Assembly (NCBI GenBank): GCA_963971575.1
Contig: OZ020619.1
Location: 28,772,800-28,836,799, forward strand
Reading direction: 5' to 3'
Source of the DNA: Liopterus haemorrhoidalis
Lineage: Eukaryota > Arthropoda > Insecta > Coleoptera > Dytiscidae
DNA: 64,000 nt
The translations under genes were made by a program, and so were the position numbers. How positions within the stretch are numbered: the first letter of the stretch is position 1; each line of letters starts with the position of its first letter. The notes beneath the pieces were generated by a model that did no database searches, was not told where the DNA came from, and was given only the letters and a program-made list of their open reading frames with translations. Shown piece after piece: positions 33,301 through 45,300 of the stretch.

Positions 33301-36300
33301 TTTATGTGCGCGCCTGTTCAATGGCTATCCGAACTTCTTTAACTGTATTTCACCCAATTCATTTAAATTTGGACTATAACTTGCACCACCACATAGAAAA
33401 CAGTAACCACATAGCACATCACCACAGCACCACCACTCCATTCCTGTCAATTATTTTTTAAACACTCGTATCACCGACCATGACCGGGTTATTTTCCAGG
33501 AAATTCAACAGAATTTCCATCTGTTTGCAATTCTTTTTCTGATTTTGTTTATAAAACATTTTTCGTTTAACCTCAGAAACTCACAACATAGCTGTCAAAC
33601 TCAATTAAAAACGAATACCTCGCCTGCGCTGAACGTAATCTGCTTCTAGCTTCACGGTTCTTTGTAGCAACGTTACTACATATAACTTGTTATAAGAACG
33701 TTGCTTGTGTTTATGCTTGGAGAATACCAATTGTTTGGCGATTGATAAGAAAGTTACTATAAAAGTTATTTCGTAGCAACGTTACTCAGTAGCAACTAAC
33801 CTAGTAACTTTTTACAGAATCGGGCCGATAGTTACTTTATTCAGTTTTAATGTTGCTCGTGCTTTACCTCTACTCAATATACCCTTTGCAAACACTAATT
33901 CCTATTAAAATTCTCCCGTTATTTGTCTCTGTTCTACCTATAATATTTTTTTTCCTCACATTGATATTTTTGGTACTAATATTAATGTATTCATTAATTT
34001 TGTGTAGAATAAAAATACAAAATTAATTTTAAGAAGATTGAAAAAAACTGTTATCACTAATATTTGTATTTAAACCAATCATGTAGTTATAATGTATGAC
34101 TGGTTTCAAGCATTGGTTTCAGCAAGAGCGACGTAGTTATAATGTGTAAATCGACTGCATGTGCACCGCGAATGGAGTATAATATGCCTAGTACCGATAG
34201 TTAAGAAATACAATTCTCTGTTCTATGTGCATTGGGAACCTATTATTGTTATTATTTACTACTATCTTTACCTTCTTTCTTGTTCTCTGAAAGTGTGTTC
34301 CATTTCTTTGGCCGCTGTAAGTTCGCTCCTTATTTCTCTAACTTGTTCGCTCAGTTCTTGCCTCTCAATTTCCAGTCTCTCAGCTCTGCCTCTCTGCCTG
34401 GCTGCCTCTTCTCTTAGACTGGAAACTTCCAACTCCAAGGCTTGGATTCGAATAGTGCAGTTTTCCAACTGCTGTTGCTTTTCACGTTCTACTCTACCTA
34501 ATAAATCCTTTGCCCGCCTTTGTTCGTCCTGCAAAAATAAAGATAATTTTATTTTTATTAATTATTATTCATAAATAGACAAGAAATGTGGAAAAAGAAG
34601 AAGAGTGGATATTGTTATCATAGGTTCATTGTTGTACAGGAAAAAAATCACTGGTTGTCTTGAAGGGATTGGTTACAAAAGTAGGTCTTAACTGGCGCGC
34701 AACTAAACAACAATGATAACTCTTAAATAAGGTGACCAGACGTCCCGGTTTTGCATCATTTATCCCGGCGTCCCGAAAGGTACCCTTTGTGTCCCGGTTT
34801 AGAATTCCAAAAAAATAAACTTCATGAATCCAATTTTTTTAATATCCTGCAAGCCCTCAAAATATTACTTTATTTACAAATATGTCTATCAAATATTTTA
34901 CAAGCTAGATTTTCAAATAAAAACAAAGATATTTAAATATCAAGAAGTGAAATTTATCGGTTCTAAATTATCGGATATGATCGATCATCTTGTTGAGGAG
35001 GGTTTACTAGATTCAAACACATTGTATCAGACGGTTGATGAATTCTTCGGCACATCTTTAAATTATTTAGAAGAATGGACAAACTGTTTCCAATTTGGAT
35101 CCATATTTCAATGGGTTTTTACTGTAAGCAATACCTACATGGAATGATGTTACAAAATCAAGAGGTTTGGTGAATAAATATCTGGATATTTCAGCGCATA
35201 AATTCTCAGCTATTGATGAAGAATTGCTATTTACGGAAATAACGAGGATAAAAAAATTTTAGGAAGAAAAATCAAATGAGGATGAAATTAAAACTGACAG
35301 CGCAACAAATAAGTGGAAAAAAGTTTTCATTTTGATGAGAATTTTATCCCTTGTCAGTCTACAAAGCTAATCGTCGAATTTGCTTTCAGTGTTCCAGCAA
35401 CCAATAGTCCAATTGAAAGAGTATTCAGTCTTGTAAATTCTTTTTGGACAGAAAAAAAAAGTAGGATGCATGTCAATACATTAAAAGCAGTCATCTCAAT
35501 AAAAGTAATTTCGAAAGTTGTTTGGATTTCTACGATAAAATATCCAAGAATAAAGTTTTGCTGGAAAAAATTCACAAATCCAAAAAGTATTCGTATAAGT
35601 AAAATTTCTTTCTTGTAATATTGTTTGCAATTATTAATTTTTTATCTGGGGCTTATGAATAAATAATTTGATAAAACGATTTTTTTTTATTCGTTCCGGT
35701 TTATGATTTTCAAAATCTGGTCACCTTACTCTTAAAGCCACCGTTTTGGTAGGCGCATATTGTAAAATGTTAACTTGCAATTTTAACGCCGCTACGTTAA
35801 TATTTAAACACAAATATGCTTAGCAAATACAATTAATGTTTGAAATGGTGTTAAAAAAAAATTAACGTCAGTTATTGACGTTAAGCCTTTCTAGAGAATA
35901 GACCCGAATTTCCATTAAAACAAAAATAAAATCAATATACTTTTTGTATCCTTTAAAAGCATTATAATGTAGCCAAAGCAAATGTAAAAAAAAAAAAAAC
36001 AAAAACAAATAAAAACCGTTATCTAGCAAGGGAATTAAAACTAAAAGTAATAGCTGTTTTTACGCTTAAAGAAACAGCACTTCTTAAAATGCCAGTTACA
36101 TTTAACATTACACTAATTAAAATGTTTTGTGTAAGTATACTAGAATTATTTTCCTTTGATATTTTCTTAAGATATTCGAAGCATTGTTCAAAGAATTTAT
36201 CCTTTAATTCAGTTAAAAACGTTAAAGTTTTATTTCTTTTACCGTCTGCTTTTGATAGAAGCCGTATAATCCAGTTAGCACTCAATTTCCAAGGATAATA

Positions 36301-39300
36301 TAATTTTTATCCATAAAATATATTTATGTCTTTGTTTTATTAAAAGATTTTATATTATATACGAATAAAAGAAACAGTTAATACGACGGAAAATTTGATT
36401 TAATTAAGTCTGAGAAAATTCTAAAGGGGAAAAAAAGTTTTGTATTAGCATATTTTTTGGGATTTCGTATAACCAAGAAGATCTTGTACCGTCACACGGT
36501 TGTCTATCTGTATGCTTAATATTGTGTTCGTTTCACAACTGTTAATAGGGAATTAGATTACTAAATTAAAATGTTGGAATAGGGGATACGCATAAAATTT
36601 ATATTTCCTTAAAAATATATTTTTTTGATATGTTAATGTTAGTTATGTTACCTAACAAAACAAAAATCACATTTTAATTAATATTATAGCCAAATTTATT
36701 AATTAAAATATTGTAAATTTTAAATAAGCCGACCACGGCGCGAAGGTTGCCGAGTAAATACGACTGAGTATGACGTCAAACGACTGGGGTTTGACGTCAC
36801 AGATACAGCTACAACATAATCTTTACGTGTGTATATTGTATTGTTTGAGAGTTTTGTATTTGTTTTTAAACAATTTTTCACGCATTTATTATTAAAATGG
36901 CAGATAAAGATTTTGTTAGGGCTCAGAGTGATAATTTACCCAACATTGATGCATTTATGCACACAACATAAAGTTTACTTTTTTCTGAAATATCGGTTTT
37001 ATTTCGCCTCATAGCTTTCAACCACAAATTTCGCCTTTTCTGTTGTTTTTCGCCATCAGGTAATGATATAAATTGTTTTTTGGATTTCTATTTGAACTAT
37101 TTGTGCACATCGGTACTAAACAATATTTTCGACTATGTTTCGAAGTACTGGGGCCTGGATCTTCCACATTTTATATACTTTAATATAAAATTTAATTCGG
37201 TAAACATGTATAAATTGTTTTTATAGAATTAAACATTATTTTAATTAAAATCACTCTAACTTTACAAAACCTATAAAAGTTATACAAGCAAATAAGTTCA
37301 CAACAGACTATGTAGGCTGCACGCTGTACACTGGGTAGGCTGTACGCAGTACACTGGGTAGGCTAGTAGTGTACTGCGTCACTTAGAAGGGGTATGACGT
37401 CACACGTCGTTTTCGCGCGCTACATATATTTATGATTTTTTTAAGCCTACAAATTAAAAAAAAAATGCAAAACTGTTTTTTATGTTTATATGCAACAAGA
37501 GGAATATAATAAAAAATTAAAATAAAATCATGCCTATCCCCTATTGTTATGTAATTAATAGAGCCCGGCAAAAATATGCAACGGTACTTTAGTATGCACA
37601 TGTGTTATCTGTAGAAATAGAATGTAATTATATATATTTGTAATGTGCCCTGCTGAAAAATAGTGTAGCGTATAAAAATTTAATGTCTTATCAAAAACTG
37701 ACCAATGGCAAAGGAGTGACCGGAATTACAAAACAACGTTCGAGTTAAGCTTTATCACTACAATGATTTTATTTTGATAAATCTACTGTTTATGGTAATA
37801 CGATTAAGATTAAATAAGTCACCCACATCGAAAATTTAATAGTTTGTGAGATAATTAACTTTTTTGTTTCGAAAAAGTTAGTTTTGCTGACACTTGTCTG
37901 GAATGTTGGTTTTGCACCAAATCACTTCCAATATAATTTCTTAGGAACAATATAATAAAAGCAAAATAAAATATTTGATGTAAAGGTCATGGAATAAAAT
38001 TTTATTAAAGGTAGGGAAAAAAAAATCAAAATATTTTCAATTAATTGTTACGGCAGTTATGTACGTGTTATAACTTGTTATTGTCAACTTTTGGCAAATA
38101 GATAAAATAATGGAGTGATGTGATTGGCTGAAATGAAAAGAGTTGATTTTGCACCAGATTCGCTTGTGGATAAATTTAGTTCTGTTTTGTCTTGCACAAT
38201 TTGATGCGACATTATAAAGGGATATCGTTGATTTTTTTCACATTTTTCTGTTTTCTGAATAGCTTTCGAGGTAAGAAATGATAATCACATGATATCTCGA
38301 TTTTGAAAAAAAAAAGTCGGTTTTGAATTGTGCCTCCTCATATATATAAATAAACGTATAATAAAATATGTACGAAGTACGGGAACCATTCTTAGTTCTT
38401 AATATATTTACAATGTAATATTTCTTTCTAAAATAAATACAGTATTTTTATGGCCAGTAGAAAACAATGTAGTTTCCCACACAATTCAATTTTTAATTTT
38501 AAATATAATAATTCTTTTGAATGCCAAATTATATTTTATGTAACAAAATTTTAAATGTTCTTATTTCGTAGTGAAGGTCTAAAATAAAAAAAAGTTATTA
38601 ATCTAAAATAGTTATTATGCTAAAACAGGATGCCCAATGACTTCGTCACCTGAGAAACATTTGTCTTTTACTTCCATAATAACACTCTTTCAGGTCTATT
38701 TTCTAAGCAAGACGTTAAAATCATAACGTCAAGAACTGACGTTAATTTTTTCAACACCATATCAAACGTAAAAGCTTTTCTCTAAGCATATTTGTGGTAA
38801 AATTTTATCGCGTTGGCGTTAAATTTGCAAATTGTATAATAAGCGCCTACCAAAACGGCGGCTTTAAAAGTTAACGCTGGTGTTTGGGTTGTAAAAATGG
38901 CGGATCCGATTCTAGTTAATATAATGCTAATAGAAGAAATTGAAGAAAATGAGAGGAGGTAACACAAAAAAACAGGCTATAGATCAGGGCTTCTTAAAGA
39001 GGTGGGCCGCGGCCCCCTAGGGGGCCGCGAAGAGCTGCGAATATAACACCTGTTTATTTTTTATTATTTAAAAAGGATAAGTAGCTTTAACTTTCATACT
39101 ACATAAATATTATTCTTCATTGTAAATAAATTATTGAATGACTGAGCGTAAAAAAAAAATATATGAAAAAGGGTAGGTCAAAAAGTCCTTACAAACAATA
39201 GAAAAATACATTATTTTGGATTGATTCCTTTTTATTTGTCAACATAGACTTCTTTTAGCTTCGCCCAGCGTTTCTCCAACTTTTTCAAGCCATCCAAAAA

Positions 39301-42300
39301 CTAAGATTCCGGAATGCGTTAAAATAGGCATCTTTTTATGATGTCTCTTCGTTCAACATGAATATTTTTCCGGCGATCCATTTCTTCATGTTTGAAAACA
39401 GGAAAAAGAACCACCCACCTTGACGATATTTTTTTCAAACCGAATTTTTCTAGCTAAATTGAAACTACTGACCCATGTGATATGTTTGTGGCCTCAACTA
39501 GTTCGCGCACTTTGACTCGTCGATCACTCAACACGATATCGTGGATTTTATCAATTATTTCTGGAGTAGTCACTTCAAGTGGACGTCGCGAACGATGATC
39601 ATCACTTGTGGATGTACGACCACGTTTAAACTCATTCACTCAGTTGTAATCAGTTTTAAACGCTGGTGCAGATGTGCCATAAACTTAATCCAATTCGGCT
39701 TTTATTTCATTCGGTGTTTTGCCTTTCAAATGAAAGTGTTTAATCACTGCACGAAACACGTTTATTTCCCATTGTTCCAAAATAACAAAGGTTGTTTGTT
39801 TCAATCGATTGTAAAAATGAAACCACACAAAGAATATGGCTATAAATTTGAGAGCAGTCTATTGACATGTGGTACTTTTCAGAAACAAACTTGTTTCCGA
39901 TACTATTAGCGCGTTCTCTTGGATTTTGTAAGAACTTATTGACCTACCGTCGTATATTTGAAACAAAAAATAATTTTTTTAATCCAACCTGGGTTAAAAA
40001 AAATAAAAAAAAATAGGTGGGCCTATCGGTTTGTGATGCATGGGAGCCGCGACATCAAAAAGTTTAAGAAGCACTGCTATAGATGACTATTAAAAACGAT
40101 TTTTTCAGACAAGAGCTAAGAATAATCCATCAGCAATTTTGGGATTCAAGTAATCCATTTGAGTTACCAGACGGAAGATTTAATGTACTGTTTCGACAAA
40201 CAAAAGCTGTAATATTATATTTGTTACGAATGTTTGAACCGCAAACAAACGATGGACATTAATTCAAATTGTTTTTTTTTCTGGCATTTCATAGCATTTT
40301 TTTTCGGTCTCATTGCTGTAAGATCAGACATGAGTTAAAATATAGCACGAGAGATGATATACATACTTCTGTATTTTATTTTTTAAATGATGACTTCTGA
40401 AATACTTGGTTATGTTTACTTTTTCTATTAATTGTATATCTTTTTCGATATAGAGATAAATAATATGGACAAACTGGTTAAAAATTGCTGAAATATGTGT
40501 TTACCTGCAACCTATCTTCATGCCTGATCTCACTCTCGCGAAGTTGTTCCTCCAGCATATGCACCCTGGCCTGCAGAGCTGCATTCTCTGATTTGGCACG
40601 CGTGTAGCGTTCGTCCGTATGACTCGCGCTGTCCGTCAACACGCCCACCTGCTGCTGCAGGATCTGTAACTGATACAAAACAATAAAACATTACTTATGT
40701 AACAAATAAAATACATTACAGAAAAAATCCATACGTGTATAAATAATAACAACAAAAGATAAAAAAGAACCAATGTATCTTTAACATATCACATTTATAA
40801 TAAATGTTCAAAATATTCTAAAAACGGTTGTATATAATTTATAAATTCGTCCAAACAGATCATCGATTTCGTCAAAATACGAGGGCAGTTTGAAAAGTTT
40901 TGACAGCGAAAAGGAAAAAACGAATTTTGTAGCTCAATACATTTAGACCAACGTTTTTCTAACAATTCTATGCCATGTTTATAATTATCTGTATCAAGGC
41001 TTGCAAAATAACTATCTACAGCACCAATTGCTTCTTGATTGGACGAAAAACGCTTTCCACAAAGAATTGTTTTCAGGTTTGGTTATAGGTGCTAGTCTGA
41101 TCTTATATTTTTAACCTGTAAACCAAGTCTTTTTTCAAGAATTTTTCAATCTAATTCAGCGGTTCTTAAACTGTGGTCCGCGTCGCCATTACCGGGGGTC
41201 CGCGAAACAATTTTGACATTAACTTTACATCCCCCAACTTTTCACTTTTATTCAATTAACTCATTTAATAAATATCCTACATGGTCAAGACTTTTTGTAT
41301 TTGTTGTTACCTAACTAGTTATTGACATAACTAAACAATAATTAGTAAACATTTATTTATTTTCATTCAACTGCAAATTATTTATAGAAAATATATTATA
41401 ATAAGATCTATTTTGACCAATATTTGACCAAGAAATGTTTGTATGAGTTTAACGTATTACTAATTTGTAACTTTTTTAATTCTTTTTACTACTATTTTTA
41501 TTAATTTTGTTTTTTATTCCATATGTTAATAAAAAGGTTCCTCTATAAATGCACAAGACCATTTATTAAAATAACCAGCGATACATTTTTACCAATATTT
41601 ATTACAACGTAGTGCCTATGAGATTATTGAGCCAGATATTAAGTCTCAAGAATGAAGTAAAATGTCTAGGGTTGGGATGGGGTCAGCAAAAAAAATTTTG
41701 TTCAAGAGGGTACATAAGTTTAAGAACCACTGATCTAATTGATCCAACAGATTTGTATAATATTCTAAGTTAATTCTTTTACTTTTTTCAAGATAATTTT
41801 AACAAAATTCCCTTTGCATCCCAAAAAACTGATGCCATGACCATGATCCTGCTGATGGAACAGTCTTTGTCTTTTTTGGTGCACTTGAACTAGCGTCTGT
41901 TTGTATACATTGTTCTTCCGCCTCTGGTGTGTAGTGGTGGATCCAAGTGTTATCCATAGTTATAAATCGACGAACAAAATCATTCTTTTTAAACTTGTTT
42001 TATTCTTGTTAAAACGATCCAAAAACGTTTGAGAAATTCGCAATCGCATGCGTTATTAATTGTTAGCAAATGCGGCTCCCATCTTGCACAAAGCTTTTAC
42101 ATCTTTAATACAAAATATGGAAAGCTCGTTCTATTGAAATGCCTATGGCATCAGATGTTTCGCGTACTTTCACTCGTCGATCATCAAATACCATATCATG
42201 GACTTTTTGAATGTTTTCTGATGCAGTGAATGATGCAGTTTTTGGGCGTACACTACGTGGATCATCTTCAACACTTGTACCTCCACGTTTAAATTCTAAA

Positions 42301-45300
42301 GTCCATCTGTGGACAGTTGGAAATGAAGGTACAGATTGCTTTAATGCATTTAGTATCTTATGTATGAATTTCTGTTGCCGATAAACTTTCCAAAACAAAG
42401 AATTTTATCACAGAACGATACTCGTTTTTTTTTTTTTTTTGTTTCATATTAGTAAACTACTCAGACACGTCAACTTTAAACAGCAAATAAACAACAACTA
42501 ACTGACAGATTAAAATAAAATTGTTATTATGATTTTAGGACAGATAATATATTAAAATGGCGGAGAAACTTTCGTTTTACTACTGGATTATATCTGCCGC
42601 TTTCAAAATTTTCAAACAACCCTCGTACAACTAAAATAAATAAAAATATTAAATTTACCAGTACATAAGAAATATGTACGTATAAAAACATATTTGTAAA
42701 AACGTTTTAAGTTATTGAGAAGTGACATTACCGTTGGCGGCGCTGTAATTCATGGAAAAATGGCTGAATTGTCTAGTATTCAGCTGTCAATATGCTAACA
42801 GCGAACAGGTTAATTTAAGCACAGTACATTTTTATTTTATGAAAATGTATCTATCGACGTTCTAACAAAAAATCAACACCAAAACATATGTAATAATTTC
42901 AAACAGTACTACAGTCGCGTAGTAAAATATTTGACCACCAGACTGCGTATCCGAGCGTGTCAGTTCTCAATACTATTTTAAATTAAAATTGATATATTAA
43001 CACATATTGCGAACCCTTTCAGGTTATATGTCATTTCATTAATCACTTCAAGTTGCCTTTCAGTTATGAGACAAATAAGCCTTTTTATTAGAAACTTAAA
43101 AACTATTTCGAGGTGGAAATCGCGCAATAAAATATGTTGTTAATAAATTTGTTAGACAGTTTATTCACACTGGAACTTTTGGTTCTGAATGACAAATTTT
43201 ATATAATGAAGTAATGCAAAACGTAGGACGGGTTCCGTAACAAAATACGAGGGATGTTTCCAAAGTTCTGGGAATTTAGCTATAATTTTTATTATTTTGT
43301 TAATTTTCGTCAATATTACAATGTAGTTTTTCAACATAATCTCCATTTAACTGAATACATTTATCCCAACGATAAACAAATACAGCTCTTGAAGTTGACG
43401 ACAAGTATCAGACCTATTGAGTTTCTGTTCTGGTCCCAACAGCCTTGGCACCCAGCGCGGCAAAACTTTGCGAACGCCCAAACAATCATGCAAGATGTCA
43501 TGAACTTATCGTGTACCTATCCCTAGGCGCACACTAATTTGACGAATAGTCATTCGCCTGTCCTCTTTCAGTAGGTCTTCGACGGCAGTAACGTTTCTTT
43601 CATTTACCGACGTGCTTGGGCGCCCACTGCGTGGATCGTCTTCTAGTGATGTTCTGCCGGTTTTAAAACGATCGATCCACCGATAAACAGTACTTTTGGA
43701 TTCTGCAGACTCACCAAATACTCCTTGCAGACGCTGAATAATTTCTGATGTTTTCACACCTTATTTCCACAAAAAGAAAATTATTGCTCTTTGAGATTTT
43801 GCTGTGTCTTCCATGGTTACAAAAACAGTGCTATGAAAACGCGTCTTTATCAGTCGAACACCTAAATCAGACTGAACAATATTGCACTAGATAGTTGCAT
43901 AAACATGTCAAGACTTGTCTGGCACCAATAACATTGCCTATAAGTTCTGCGTAATTTAATTATAGCACAATTCCCAGAATTTAGGAAACATTCCTCGTAT
44001 TTAAACAGTTCATTAAGCTTTCCTGTAATGTATTTCATATTTATTGATAGCAGTATACGTACTTATCAATATACTACAGACATTAATGGTTAAATTATAT
44101 TATGAGTATAATCACAAATAAACTGCTTTACAAAAATATAATGCTGTACGTCTATAGGTACCGCAAATACAAATTATGAATACTTCAGTAGGTTAGAATG
44201 TATCCATCTTGGCACTGGGATCTTAAAATCCTACGACCAGTTTGTCTTCTGACTAGTTTGTATTTAATGCCTCACATCATATATCCTGGCGCATTAATCG
44301 AATGCAACGATACGTCTTTGATCTTTACAGACAGTTTTTCGAAACGACTAATATTGTCGATCGACTTAGTTATGTCTTTTAAAACATCTAAAATTCTGTT
44401 TAGATGTTTACTGTGATGTAGAGAGTCCATTATATGTCAAAACAACATATTTGGATGTCACCCTATTTTATTCGAAGTCTGTTAAAAAATCTGAACATAA
44501 CAGTGAATTCAATAACCCTCCACGTACTAAAACTATTTATAATTTGATCGGCCGTCAAGATATTTATATCTTGATTTACATGTTTTGCTTGACGTATTAT
44601 TTCTCAGTTGTATATATATATCAACCATAAAACCGTTTCGGGTAATGTTTGTGTGGTTTCTATTACCAACAACCAAAGATATGTTTGTTTAACATAGATT
44701 TTCACCATCAAATTTCAATCTTGGAACAAATCGGGTAGAAAATATTGATTTTGATACGTGTATGAATGAAATTTAGTTTTTGGAATAGTTCATTGAGAAA
44801 TAGAACTAATTTACATTTAGGGGTGTTAAGTATTTTCTTATTCATTTTAGGACTGATCTTATTTTTTTATTTATTTTTTGAAATTTATATCTGAATGTTC
44901 TATACTATCTTCTTATACTATTAGTTACTTAGTTATACTGCTATATATTACCCAATACACAACTTTTTGTGTCGGAGATCTAGGAACGTGTCTTCTTTGC
45001 AGAGTGATATTGTTTCTTTGACATTTGTATTTGTTGTTTACATACGTTTGAATATATTTGCAGGTTAGTGTGATATTTTTATTGTTTTTTACGTAAAGTC
45101 AGTGATGTACCGAGGTTATGGCGAATGTTGCCTCGGTCATAGGCGCCAATCTTATGACGACGACAAACAGAAGGCGACCAACATTTTTGACAATTGTTTA
45201 TTATTGCGCGTTTAGATCCGTTACCGATTGTTCTGTTTACTTATTTAAAATATACGTTCGCGAATGAAGTTTCTAATAATGTACCAACAGTTAAAGAATA

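Larger units (their letters stand above)
30750..34015 (+). mobile_element. Non-LTR retrotransposon (Jockey/CR1-like), split by two insertions
   Basis: The LINE pieces are 30750-31329, 32336-32474 and 33828-34015. The first holds the reverse-transcriptase core: GVP, then [20 protein letters not shown] and LLFADD. A 4-base duplication then shifts frame into [20 protein letters not shown] and [18 protein letters not shown]. The second continues [20 protein letters not shown]. The third has [21 protein letters not shown] 998-bp hAT (31330-32327) and a foldback element (32475-33827) interrupt it. Confidence 0.8.
38693..40262 (+). mobile_element. Harbinger transposon 5' part, with nested hAT and mariner
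   Basis: It starts GGTCTATTTTCTAAGC, has a roughly 200-bp leader, then a two-exon transposase start. The hAT 38985-40076 lies in its intron and the mariner 39176-39944 lies in the hAT. The 3' part of the Harbinger is missing. Confidence 0.75.
38897..40262 (+). pseudogene. Harbinger transposase N-terminus, two exons
   Basis: Exon 38897-38958 encodes [20 protein letters not shown]; donor gtaaca. Exon 40109-40262 starts after ttttttcag and gives [40 protein letters not shown] and a TAA. The phase (2+1) fits. RxxSNPFxLPxxxFxxxFRLxK is the PIF/Harbinger transposase N-terminal region. The DDE core is absent. Confidence 0.75.
40880..42625 (-). mobile_element. Mariner, near full length, with hAT insertion
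   Basis: CGAGGGCAGTTTGAAAAGTT faces TTTTCAAACAACCCTCG, with TA on each side. It is 1746 bp including a 576-bp hAT (41157-41732) and its TSD. The transposase is on the minus strand. Confidence 0.88.

Noticed and set aside
44272..44430. Minus-strand [23 protein letters not shown] ... ending at TGA
   Set aside because: Protein-like composition, but only 52 residues, with no recognisable domain and no clear splice sites. It is kept only as a note.
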